A model generated the notes under the pieces. It was given only the letters and a program-made list of their open reading frames with translations, made no database searches and had not been told where the DNA came from. This document shows, one piece after another, positions 50,207 to 58,512 of a stretch of 64,000 nt of DNA. This DNA comes from Sphingomonas sp. H160509 (GTDB lineage: Bacteria > Pseudomonadota > Alphaproteobacteria > Sphingomonadales > Sphingomonadaceae). The stretch's first letter is position 1; each line of letters begins with the position of its first letter. Location of the stretch: NCBI RefSeq assembly GCF_024124765.2, contig NZ_JAMXSR020000002.1, positions 1,015,001 through 1,079,000 of the forward strand. Reading direction: 5' to 3'. The translations under genes and the position numbers were made by a program.

Positions 50207-51841
50207 GACGCGCTCCCCTCCATGTTCCCCCGCGAAGGCGGGGGCCCAGACTGGACTCCCGCTTCCGCGGGAGAACAAGCTTTTACCTCCGACGCGATGG
50301 CAGACCGGTCCAGCTTCCCATTGGCATTGCGCGGTAATTCGTCCCGCCAAAGGTATATCCCCGGCTGCATGAAGCTTGGCAAAGTTGTCCGCAGTCGCAA
50401 CCGCAACGCCGGCTCCTCGCTCGCATCCCCGGCCAGCATCACGACGATCGCCTGCCCCAGCCGCTCGTCCGGCACACCGATCGCGACTGCCTCGCGCGCC
50501 TCGCCGCCTGCCAGCACCGCCTCCTCGATTTCGAGCGGACTGATACGGTTGCCTGCGCTCTTGATCATCTCGTCATCGCGACCGACGAATCGGAGCAGAC
50601 CGTCCTCGCCCTCGACGACGGTATCCCCGGACCAGACCGCCATACCGTTACCATCGGGCGCCGGCCGGAACCGCTGCGCCGTCCGCGCTTCGTCCTGCCA
50701 ATAGCCTTGCGCTACGAGTGGGCCCGCATGCACGAGTTCCCCCGCCGCCCCCGGCGCAGCGCGCGTGCCGTCGGGCTTCACCACTGAGACCTCGGCAAAC
50801 GGAATAGCCCGCCCCATCGCATCGGGATGCGTATCGATCAGCGCCGGGTCGAGATAGGTCGACCGGAACGCCTCGGTCAGCCCGTACATTGCATACACTT
50901 CCGCCGTCGGGAACCGCTCGCGCAGGCCCTGCACGAGTCGCGGCGTCAGCGCGCCGCCCGAGTTAGTCAGGCGCTTCAGCCGCGCGGCGGTTTCCACCGG
51001 CCACTCTGCTTCCAGTAGCTGAACCCACAAGGGCGGCACACCTGCCAGCGTCGTCGCCTCGACCCGCTCGACCGCCTTCACCACGTCGCGTGCGACGAGG
51101 TAGTCGAGCGGCGCTATCGACGCGCCGGCTGCCCATGTGGAGAATAGCTGATTCTGGCCGTAGTCGAACGACAAGGGGAGTACGCCGAGCACGCGGTCTT
51201 CAGGCGTCAGCTTCAGATAGTGCGCGACGGAGATCGCGCCGAGCCACAGGTTGGCGTGGCTTAGCATCACGCCTTTCGGGCGGCCGGTGGAGCCGGACGT
51301 GTAGAGGATCGCGGCCAGGGTATCGGGATCGGCGTCGGAGGGACCCAACATTCCGTTCCCTCGCAAAGGCAGGGGGCCAGGAATCACTGGCGTCGCGCTC
51401 TGCAATCCTGGGCCCCCGCGTTCGCGGGGGAACGAGAGTAGCTCCGTCTCGTCCACGATCGCGCAGCCGTCCGGTACGTCGCCATCGTCTAGCGTCCCGG
51501 CCCTCGCGCTTTGGGTCACCAGTAAGCGAGCGCCGCCGTCCCCCAGAATATGCGCGACCTGCGCTCGCCGGAGCAGTGGGTTGACCGGGACATGCACCAG
51601 CCCTGCTCGCGCCGTCGCGAGCGGCATCAGGCAGGCGATGCGCGTCTTCGGTAGCCACGTCGCGACGCGGTCGCCCGCCGACAGCCCCCGGGCAGCGAGC
51701 CACCCCGCCAGTGCACAGACCCCCTGCCTCAAGCTCGGCAAACGTCATCGTGCCCGCCTTGTCGACCAGCGCGACGGCATCCGGCGCACCACGCAGCGCG
51801 ATGTGGTCGATGGGGTACGGCTTGGGGTCGAGCGCGATCAT
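50203..51841 (-). CDS. XrtA-locus acyl-CoA ligase / AMP-forming enzyme with a palindrome-derived insert (one frameshift)
   Basis: About 546 aa corrected. ANL-family enzyme (TIGR03098): P-loop ILYTSGSTGRPKG, YGLTEAFRSTY, the hinge GRDDEMIKSAGNRISPLEIEE, and the catalytic Lys in PRNANGKLDR. Starts at 51841; an extra base in the C5 run 51720-51724 is corrected to AELEAGVCALAGWLAARG. Between DETEL and ADPDTLAAILY is a 28-residue insert (SFPRERGGPGLQSATPVIPG and onward) coded by a family B palindrome. A second palindrome forms its C-terminal 20 residues. It probably activates a fatty acid for the ACP at 51936. Confidence 0.9.
50223..50278. repeat. Palindromic element, family B (copy 3), at the ligase 3' end
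   Basis: 56 bp, TGTTCCCCCGCGAAGGCGGG to CGCGGGAGAACA. It codes the last residues of the ligase (ACSPAEAGVQSGPPPSRGN) and lies 17 bases before the start of the next gene (decarboxylase), overlapping its ribosome-site region only marginally. Confidence 0.8.
51355..51433. repeat. Palindromic element, family B (copy 4), inside the ligase gene
   Basis: 79 bp, GTTCCCTCGCAAAGGCAGGG to CCCGCGTTCGCGGGGGAAC. Inserted in frame in the acyl-CoA ligase between the N-terminal domain and the P-loop strand; all its codons are sense in the gene's frame. Confidence 0.85.
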
Positions 51842-51935
51842 GCGCCCCTAATAGCGCCAAGCCCCGTTAGCGCGAACCCGTTGCCGAATTCACCCCCCAC
51901 ACGCTAGCGGAGCCGGGTTCCTAACCGTTCAGGCG

Positions 51936-52214
51936 ATGCTCGTGATCTTCGAAGGCACTTCCCAAGTCGAAACGACGGTACGCGCCGTCCTCGCCGATAT
52001 TCTCGGCCTCAGCGCCGATCGCGTCGCCGCGTTCACCGCCGACACACCGCTGTTCGGCGCGCTGCCCGAACTCGATTCGATGGCGGTGGCGAGCGTGCTG
52101 ACCGAACTCGAGGACCGCCTCGGTATCCTCATCGAGGACGACGAGATCGACGGCGAGATGCTCGAGACGTTCGGCGCGCTCGTCCAGTTTGCCGCGAGCA
52201 AGGCACTGGTCTAG
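51936..52214 (+). CDS. XrtA-locus acyl carrier protein
   Basis: 92 aa. The 4'-phosphopantetheine serine is in ELDSMAVASVL near residue 49, flanked by the expected four-helix pattern (VLADILGLSADRVAAFT, LTELEDRLGILIEDDEI). It opens a + strand unit with the two hydrolases. It is divergent from the ligase, with 94 bases between them, and probably works with it. Confidence 0.9.
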   Translation: MLVIFEGTSQVETTVRAVLADILGLSADRVAAFTADTPLFGALPELDSMAVASVLTELEDRLGILIEDDEIDGEMLETFGALVQFAASKALV

Positions 52215-52243
52215 CCTTAACGGGCGGTCTAGCCTCACCCGTG

Positions 52244-52921
52244 ATGACCGCCCTGCGCTTCGATACCTATGACTGGAGCGGTGGCCGCGAAGCGATGCTG
52301 CGGTTCGGCCCCGATACGGGCCCTGTCGTTATCGCCGCCCTCCCGCTGTTCGAAGAAGCGAATCGGACCCGCCAGTTCCTCGTCACGATTTTACGCAAAC
52401 TTGCTGATCATGGGATCGGCAGCGTGCTTCCCGATCTGCCCGGCACCGGCGAGAGCATCGTCGTCACCGGCGAAGCGCGGCTCCGCGACCAGCGGACAGC
52501 CTATACCGAGCTTGCTCAGCGACTTGGCCGGAACACTTACGGCATTTCGATAAGAAGCGGTGCGCTCTTCGATACCGACGCGGCGCTTGCCGGCCGGTGG
52601 CAGCTATCCGCGCAAACCGGCGAAGATCTGTTGCGCGAGTTGGATCGCACGCGAACGACGTCCCGGTCCGCTCCCGCTAACGAAACCGAGTATGCGGGCA
52701 ACACGCTGTCCCGCGAAATGTTGGCCGACCTACGCGACGCCACACCCTATGCTGGAGATGGCCGCCTGCGAGGTGTCAGGCTCGAATCCGATCCGCGGGA
52801 CGCAGACGTGAAATATGCAGCATCGCCCCTGTGGCGCCGCTCAGAGCCAGACAACGATACCGCGCTGGCTCAGATACTTGCCGACGACATCTCACACTGG
52901 ATCGCATCGTGCGAAAGCTGA
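52244..52921 (+). CDS. XrtA-locus alpha/beta hydrolase 2
   Basis: 225 aa. Hydrolase fold with an N-terminal LPLFEEANRTRQFL and a VLPDLPGTGES strand-turn, the pattern of the TIGR03101 group. A standard G-x-S-x-G elbow is not evident, so catalysis is uncertain. An in-frame GTG at 52241 directly precedes the ATG. Hydrolase 1 starts 13 bases before its stop. Perhaps an acyl hydrolase for the ACP-bound chain. Confidence 0.75.
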   Translation: MTALRFDTYDWSGGREAMLRFGPDTGPVVIAALPLFEEANRTRQFLVTILRKLADHGIGSVLPDLPGTGESIVVTGEARLRDQRTAYTELAQRLGRNTYGISIRSGALFDTDAALAGRWQLSAQTGEDLLRELDRTRTTSRSAPANETEYAGNTLSREMLADLRDATPYAGDGRLRGVRLESDPRDADVKYAASPLWRRSEPDNDTALAQILADDISHWIASCES

Positions 52922-53685
52922 TCGCGTTCGCTTGCGAAGGCGAAAGCCTTGCAGCAACGCTGGACGAGGCAGAGGGGTCTACAGGACTGCTCGTCGTGTC
53001 CGGCGGCAATGAGATTCGCAGCGGCGCCCATCGCGGCATGGCGATGCTGGCGCATCGACTGGCCGCCGCTGGCATACCCGTGTTCCGTTACGACCGCCGC
53101 GGCGTTGGCGATTCGACGGGCGACAATGAGGGCTTCCTCAGCGCCGAACCTGACCTGATCGCAGCCGCCGCCGCGTTCCGCCGCGCGGCACCCAGAGTCA
53201 CTCGACTGGTCGGCTTCGGCAATTGCGACGCGGCCAGCACGCTTGCGCTGTTCGGACGATCGGCGGGGATCGACCGGATCATCGTCGCCAACCCCTGGGT
53301 CGTGCAACCGATCGACGACCTGCCCCCCGCCGACGCGATCCGGGCCCGCTATCAGAGCGCGCTTCGCGACCCCGCGACGTGGCGGCGTGCGCTGGAAGGA
53401 AAGGTCAGGTTTACCAAGCTTCTCAGAGGCTTGAAAAGGATTGTGACCGCCAAGGCTGAAGAGCGTGCTTCACTAACGACTAACGTCTTGGCCGCACTTG
53501 ACGGCTGGCACGACGACGCCGCCATCGTCCTTGCGACGGCCGACGCGACCGCGATCGCCTTTGCCGCACGGTACCGCGGTGGCGCGCAAGTGAAGCGGTT
53601 CGACACGGCGTCACATAGCTTTGCCGGGGCGGAGAACGCCGCAGCGCTCCACGCCGCGATCGTCGACGGGATCGAGCAGGAGTAG
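52909..53685 (+). CDS. XrtA-locus alpha/beta hydrolase 1
   Basis: 258 aa from the GTG at 52909, overlapping hydrolase 2. TIGR03100-like. Features: SGGNEIRSGAHRGMAMLAHRLAAAG, FRYDRRGVGDSTGDN, and an elbow GFGNCDAAST where Cys takes the place of the usual nucleophilic Ser. Late His in TASHSFAG. It may handle the same acyl or amino-sugar substrate as hydrolase 2; function not proven. Ends convergent with trxB. Confidence 0.8.
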   Translation: MRKLIAFACEGESLAATLDEAEGSTGLLVVSGGNEIRSGAHRGMAMLAHRLAAAGIPVFRYDRRGVGDSTGDNEGFLSAEPDLIAAAAAFRRAAPRVTRLVGFGNCDAASTLALFGRSAGIDRIIVANPWVVQPIDDLPPADAIRARYQSALRDPATWRRALEGKVRFTKLLRGLKRIVTAKAEERASLTTNVLAALDGWHDDAAIVLATADATAIAFAARYRGGAQVKRFDTASHSFAGAENAAALHAAIVDGIEQE

Positions 53686-53745
53686 CTACTCTGGTCCTGA
53701 TGAACGCAGGACCAGCGCCATAACCGCTATCGTTTGGAAACCTGG

Positions 53746-53765
53746 ATCCTGACTTTCGTCAGGAT
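53746..53765. terminator. Hairpin between the XrtA locus and trxB
   Basis: ATCCTGAC, loop TTTC, GTCAGGAT: 8 bp, perfect. It is in the 109-base convergent gap and is followed by a GATGAC repeat. Probably ends both transcripts. Confidence 0.55.
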
Positions 53766-53794
53766 GACGATGACGATGACGAAGGACGCGGGCG

Positions 53795-54763
53795 TTATTC
53801 CGCGGCTTCGGCCAGCTCCGCAAACTCGGCCGCCGCGAGGAAACGCTCGGCATCCAGCGCCGCCATGCAGCCCGTGCCCGCCGCCGTCACCGCCTGCCGG
53901 TACACCTTGTCCGCGACATCGCCACACGCGAACACGCCCTCGACGCTGGTACGGGTCGAACCGGTCTCGACCGAGATATACCCGTCCGAATCGAGGTCGA
54001 TATGACCGCGGAACAGCTCGGTCGCCGGGTGATGCCCGATCGCCACGAACCCGCCATCGACCGCAAGCCGCGAGCGCTCGCCGGTCACCGTGTCCTCGAG
54101 CTCCAGCGCGACCAGACCCGCATTGCCGCCGCCATCGACGAACTCGCGAACCTCCTTGTTCCAGAGCACCGTCACGCCCTTGTGCGCGAACAGGCGTTCC
54201 TGGAGGATCTTCTCCGAACGGAGCGAATCGCGGCGGTGGATCAGCGTCACGTCGGGCGAATGGTTGGTGAGGTACAGCGCCTCCTCGACCGCGGTGTTGC
54301 CACCACCGATCACGGCGACCTTCTTGCCGCGGTAGAAGAAGCCGTCGCAGGTCGCGCAGGCGCTGACGCCCTTGCCCTTCATCGGCTCCTCGCTGTCGAT
54401 CCCGAGCCACTTGGCCTGCGCACCGGTCGCGATCACCAGCGTGTCGCCCTCATACACGTCGCCGCTGTCGCCGATCAGGCGGAACGGGCGGCTGGTCAGG
54501 TCGACCTGCGTGACGGTGTCCCACATCATCCGCGTGCCGACATGCTCAGCCTGTGCCTGCATCTGCTCCATCAGCCACGGCCCCTGGATCACGTCCTTGA
54601 AGCCGGGATAATTCTCGACATCGGTGGTCGTGGTCAGCTGGCCGCCGGGCTGGATGCCCTGCACGACGATCGGCGCCATCCCGGCACGCGCGCCATAGAT
54701 CGCGGCGGAGAGCCCGGCTGGGCCCGAGCCGAGGATAAGCATGCGGGTCGTGTGCGTCGTCAT
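53795..54763 (-). CDS. trxB: Thioredoxin-disulfide reductase
   Basis: 322 aa from the ATG 54763 (GGAACTCC upstream). FAD site GSGPAGLSAAIYGARAGM, NADPH site IGGGNTAVEEA, redox-active CATC in ACATCDGFFYRGKK, and FACGDVADKVYRQAVTAAG at the FAD end. NADPH-dependent reduction of thioredoxin. Single gene; 120 bases separate it from the divergent fdhF-like gene. The reading frame stays open far upstream on this strand only because it is opposite fdhF. Confidence 0.95.
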   Translation of the reverse strand: MTTHTTRMLILGSGPAGLSAAIYGARAGMAPIVVQGIQPGGQLTTTTDVENYPGFKDVIQGPWLMEQMQAQAEHVGTRMMWDTVTQVDLTSRPFRLIGDSGDVYEGDTLVIATGAQAKWLGIDSEEPMKGKGVSACATCDGFFYRGKKVAVIGGGNTAVEEALYLTNHSPDVTLIHRRDSLRSEKILQERLFAHKGVTVLWNKEVREFVDGGGNAGLVALELEDTVTGERSRLAVDGGFVAIGHHPATELFRGHIDLDSDGYISVETGSTRTSVEGVFACGDVADKVYRQAVTAAGTGCMAALDAERFLAAAEFAELAEAAE

Positions 54764-54800
54764 CGGAGTTCCTTGGAGATTCGAGACTGCATCTAGGGGA

Positions 54801-54823
54801 TGCGCGGGCGGATTTGAACCGCC
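54801..54823 (-). other. Isolated tRNA T-arm-like hairpin
   Basis: On the - strand: GGCGG-TTCAAAT-CCGCC (54807-54823) followed by CGCGCA, close to a tRNA T arm with the start of an acceptor strand. Upstream on this strand, GCAGTGGCAAAGC recalls a D arm. No matching 5' acceptor or anticodon arm can be built, so it is not a complete tRNA; perhaps a relic or an attachment-site remnant. Confidence 0.3.
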
Positions 54824-54883
54824 GGTAAATCTGTCGCGCCTGCATCGAAAGCTTTGCCACTGCGTTGAAGGACAAAAGCGGAG

Positions 54884-57178
54884 ATGAGCATGAGCGACGA
54901 CCGGACCGTAGAGATCGAGGATTACACCGCACCAGCTGGCGGCTGGGGGTCGATGAAGTCGCTCGTCGAGATTTCCGCGCGCGAGAAGGTCGGGCCTGAG
55001 GTGATCCGCGAACTGGCCCGGCAGAACAAGCCGGATGGCTTCGCTTGCGTGAGTTGCGCGTGGGGCAAGCCGGCGCATCCGCATGTTGCCGAGTTCTGCG
55101 AGAACGGGGCGAAGGCGACCGCCTGGGAGCTGACTTCGTTCCGGGTGACGCCTGCGTTCTTCGAGCAGCATACGGTCGGCGAACTGATCGGCTGGAAGGA
55201 CTACGATCTCGAACAGGCCGGGCGGCTCACGCATCCGCTGAAGTATGATGCCGCGACCGACAAGTATGCGGCATGCAGCTGGGACGAGGCGTTTGCCGGC
55301 ATCGGCGCCAAGCTGAAGACGTATGATCCGACCAAGGTTATCTTCTACGCGTCGGGTCGCGCAAGCCTCGAGACGTCGTACATGTATAGCCTGCTCGCGC
55401 GGATGTATGGCAGCCAGAACCTGCCCGACAGCTCGAACATGTGCCATGAGACGACCTCGGTCGGGCTGAAGTCGGCGATCGGTTCGGCGGTCGGCACGAT
55501 CCACCTGTCGGACTATGAGAAGTGCGACGCGATCTTCTACTTCGGGCAGAACCCTGGGGTGAACAGCCCGCGGTTCCTGCATCCGCTGCGCGATTGTGCG
55601 AAGCGCGGGGTCGAGATCGTCGTGTTCAATCCGCTCAAGGAGCGCGGTCTGGAGAAATTCCAGGATCCGCAGAACCCGATCGAAATGGTGACTGGCAAGT
55701 CGACGCCGATCGCCTCTCAATACCATCAGCTGAAGACCGGTGGCGACGTCGGCGCGATCATGGGGATGTGCAAATATCTGATCGAGGCCGACGACAACGC
55801 CAAGCGGATCAACGGCCTGCCGGTGCTCGATCACGCGTTCCTCGCCGAGCACACGATCGGCTTCGAAGCGTTCGCCGATGTCGCGCGCGCGACCGAATGG
55901 GCGACGATCGAGCATGAGAGCGGCCTGCCCCGGACCGAGATCGAGGCGGCGGCGAAGGTCTATGCCAAGTCGAAGGCGGTCATCGCGGTGTACGGCATGG
56001 GGCTGACGCAGCATGTCGGCGGGATCGACAACGTCCACATGGTCGTCAATCTGATGCTGCTCCGCGGCAATATCGGCAAGCCGGGTGCGGGCATGGGTCC
56101 GGTTCGTGGTCACTCGAACGTCCAGGGCCAGCGCACCGTCGGGATCACCGAGAAGCCCGAGCTCGCCCCGCTCGACAAGCTTGCCGAGCAATACGGGTTC
56201 GAGCCGCCGCGCGAGAAGGGCTGGGATACGGTCGAGGCGTGCGAGGCGGTCCTCGACGGCAGCGCGCAGGCGTTCGTCGGGCTTGGCGGCAACTTCGTCC
56301 GTGCGATCCCGGATCATGCGCGGATGGAGCCAAAGTGGCGCGCGCTCGACCTGACGGTGCATATCGCGACCAAGCTCAACCGCTCTCACCTGCTGCCCGG
56401 CGAGACGTCGTATTTGCTCCCCTGCTTGGGCCGGATCGAGACCGACATGCAGGGCACCGGGCCGCAGAGCGTGTCGATCGAGGATTCGTTCAGCCAGATC
56501 TACGGTTCGAAGGGCAAGGCGACGCCGGCTTCCGAGACGTTGCTGTCCGAGCCTGCGATCGTCGCGGGGATCGCCAAGGCGACGCTCGCGCCAAATCCGA
56601 AGCTCGATTGGGACGCATGGGTGCGCGATTATGCGCGCGTTCGCGATGCGATCGAGGTGACGTATCCGGACCTGTTCAAGAACTTCAACGACCAGATGTT
56701 CACGCCCGGCGGCTTCTGGAAGGGCGTGCCGGCGGCACACCGCGAGTGGAAGACGAAGAGCGGCAAGGCGGAGATCAACGTGCCGCAGGCGCTGAACGTC
56801 ACCGGGTTCGAGGAGGCGGAGGGCCGCTTCCGGCTGATGACGCTGCGGTCGAACGACCAGTTCAATACGACGGTCTATGGCTATCACGACCGCTTCCGCG
56901 GCGTGAAGGGCACGCGCGACATCGTCTTCATGAATCGCAGCGACATGATCCGAATGGGGATCAACGATGGCGACGATGTCGATCTGGTCGGTGACGCAGG
57001 CGATAATTCGGATCGCCGCCTGAACAAACTGCGCGTGGTCGAATATGCGATCCCCGAAGGCTGCATCGGTGCCTATTACCCCGAAGGCAATCTGCTCATA
57101 CCGGTCGCCCACCATGCTCGCGAAAGCCATGTTCCGGCAGCCAAATCGGTACCTGTGCGGATCGAGAAGACGCGCTGA
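54884..57178 (+). CDS. FdhF/YdeP-family molybdopterin oxidoreductase, copy 1
   Basis: 764 aa from 54884 (54890 also possible). Bis-MGD enzyme of the TIGR01701 alpha-subunit type. N-terminal Cys cluster in FACVSCAWGKPAHPHVAEFCENG, then SGRASLE, and the active-site motif SSNMCHETTSVG with Cys near residue 187 where formate dehydrogenases have Cys or Sec. Later RGHSNVQGQRTVG, and a C-terminal MopB-type MTLRSNDQFNTTVYGY and ARESHVPAAKSVPV. No twin-arginine signal, so cytoplasmic. A formate dehydrogenase role is inferred from mobA, fdhD and the channel. Runs into mobA. Confidence 0.88.
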   Translation: MSMSDDRTVEIEDYTAPAGGWGSMKSLVEISAREKVGPEVIRELARQNKPDGFACVSCAWGKPAHPHVAEFCENGAKATAWELTSFRVTPAFFEQHTVGELIGWKDYDLEQAGRLTHPLKYDAATDKYAACSWDEAFAGIGAKLKTYDPTKVIFYASGRASLETSYMYSLLARMYGSQNLPDSSNMCHETTSVGLKSAIGSAVGTIHLSDYEKCDAIFYFGQNPGVNSPRFLHPLRDCAKRGVEIVVFNPLKERGLEKFQDPQNPIEMVTGKSTPIASQYHQLKTGGDVGAIMGMCKYLIEADDNAKRINGLPVLDHAFLAEHTIGFEAFADVARATEWATIEHESGLPRTEIEAAAKVYAKSKAVIAVYGMGLTQHVGGIDNVHMVVNLMLLRGNIGKPGAGMGPVRGHSNVQGQRTVGITEKPELAPLDKLAEQYGFEPPREKGWDTVEACEAVLDGSAQAFVGLGGNFVRAIPDHARMEPKWRALDLTVHIATKLNRSHLLPGETSYLLPCLGRIETDMQGTGPQSVSIEDSFSQIYGSKGKATPASETLLSEPAIVAGIAKATLAPNPKLDWDAWVRDYARVRDAIEVTYPDLFKNFNDQMFTPGGFWKGVPAAHREWKTKSGKAEINVPQALNVTGFEEAEGRFRLMTLRSNDQFNTTVYGYHDRFRGVKGTRDIVFMNRSDMIRMGINDGDDVDLVGDAGDNSDRRLNKLRVVEYAIPEGCIGAYYPEGNLLIPVAHHARESHVPAAKSVPVRIEKTR

Positions 57179-57691
57179 CCGAGCGGCGTATTCTCGGCGT
57201 CGTACTGGCGGGCGGGCGGTCGTCTCGCTTCGGGTCCGACAAGGCGATGGCAGTGTTGGACGGACGCGTGCTGGCTGAGCATGCGCGGGCGCTGCTGTTG
57301 CCTCATGTCGAGGCCGCGGTGATCGCGGGACGCGATGGGGCGATCCCCTGACCTGCCGAGGGCGGATGTCGGGCCATTGGGGGGCATCGCAGGCGCGCTC
57401 GGTTACGCAGCCCAGCGCGGGTTCACGTCGGTGCTGACAATCGCGTGCGACATGCCATGGTTGCCGGACGAACTGCTGACGGCGCTGTCCCGAGGCGCCT
57501 CCGCCTATTGTCCCGACGCTCCGGTGCTCGGGCATTGGGAGACGGGTTTGCTCGGCAATTTGCTTTCCCATATCGAGGCCGTGCCGCGGCGATCGGTTCG
57601 CGAGTGGGCGGAGGCGATCGGGGCTATCCCGATCCCGGCGGGTGCGCCTATCCCGAACGTCAACACGCCGCAGGACCTCGATACCTTATGA
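57175..57691 (+). CDS. mobA: Molybdenum cofactor guanylyltransferase (one frameshift, non-standard start)
   Basis: About 171 aa corrected. LAGGRSSRFGSDKAMA is the MobA signature; CDMPWLPDELL and the terminal NVNTPQDLDTL support it. It attaches GMP to molybdopterin, giving the MGD form used by FdhF-like enzymes. The extra base is in the C4 run 57345-57348 (restores GRDGAIPDLPRADVGPLGG). No ATG, GTG or TTG precedes the signature in frame; the most likely start is the CTG at 57175, overlapping the fdhF stop (CTGA). Confidence 0.82.
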
Positions 57692-58479
57692 CCACGTCGC
57701 GCAACCAAGCGATCAAGATCCTGCGGCCTGACTCGATTACCGCGGGCGAGCGCGCCATCGCGGTCGAAGTTCCTGTCGCGATCGAGATCGACGGGCTTGG
57801 TTATGCGGTGATGATGATGACGCCCGCCGATTTGGCTGAATTTACGACCGGCTTCCTTTTGACGGAGCGGCTCGCGGACAGCGCGGACGACGTGCGCGAC
57901 ATCGACATCTTCGAAGCTGAGGCGGGCTGGATCGTTCGCGTCGGGCTGTCCGATCGTTGCAAGGGCCGCATCCACGACCGCGTCCGCCACCGGACCAGCG
58001 ACACGAGTTGCGGGCTGTGCGGCATCTCCGGGCTCGAACAGCTTCGCAAACCGGTCCCGAGGACGCCGCCAAAGCCCGACACGCCTGTCGACGCGCTGTT
58101 TGCCGCTCTTGGTGGCCTGCGCGCTCACCAGCCTCTTAACGCGGCTACGGGCGCGATCCATGCCGCGGCCGCGTGCGATCGCGAGGGTCGGATCGTTGCG
58201 GCGTATGAGGACGTCGGCCGTCACAACGCGCTCGACAAGCTCGTCGGCGGCATCGCGATCACGGGGCAGCCGATCGATGGCTTCATTCTCGTCACGTCGC
58301 GGATCAGTTTCGAGATGGTCGACAAGGCGCTGATTGCCGGTGCGCCGATGCTGGTGGGAATATCCGCACCGACCAGCCTGGCGATCGATCATGCGCGCGA
58401 GCACGGCCTGACGCTGCTCGCGCTCGCCCGCAGCGACGCGATCTTGGTCGTCAACGATCCGTGGGACGTGTTCGCGTAG
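57688..58479 (+). CDS. fdhD: Formate dehydrogenase accessory sulfurtransferase
   Basis: 263 aa, ATG 57688 (ATGA overlap with mobA). Transfers sulfur to the Mo cofactor of formate dehydrogenases. The paired-Cys loop is TSCGLCGISG; the GDP-binding part is AAAACDREGRIVAAYEDVGRHNALDKLVGG, and SRISFEMVDKALIAG follows. Third gene of fdhF1-mobA-fdhD. Confidence 0.95.
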   Translation: MTTSRNQAIKILRPDSITAGERAIAVEVPVAIEIDGLGYAVMMMTPADLAEFTTGFLLTERLADSADDVRDIDIFEAEAGWIVRVGLSDRCKGRIHDRVRHRTSDTSCGLCGISGLEQLRKPVPRTPPKPDTPVDALFAALGGLRAHQPLNAATGAIHAAAACDREGRIVAAYEDVGRHNALDKLVGGIAITGQPIDGFILVTSRISFEMVDKALIAGAPMLVGISAPTSLAIDHAREHGLTLLALARSDAILVVNDPWDVFA

Positions 58480-58503
58480 CAGCAGACCCGCTGCTGCTAC
58501 GCG
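58473..58503. terminator. Perfect 13-bp hairpin overlapping the fdhD stop
   Basis: CGCGTAGCAGCAG, loop ACCCG, CTGCTGCTACGCG. The TAG stop of fdhD lies inside the left arm. It separates the convergent fdhD and channel genes by only 33 bases and so probably serves both as a terminator. Confidence 0.75.
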
Positions 58504-58512
58504 ACACCGCTG

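Noticed and set aside
36269..53685. A PEP-CTERM substrate protein within the XrtA locus
   Set aside because: No open frame here ends with a PEP motif followed by a hydrophobic segment and basic tail.
53795..57571. A 1258-codon open frame on the - strand that joins trxB to the strand opposite fdhF1
   Set aside because: The extra part is the mirror of fdhF1 in a high-GC genome, has no family features and an odd Arg/His-rich makeup. trxB alone, starting at 54763, is real.
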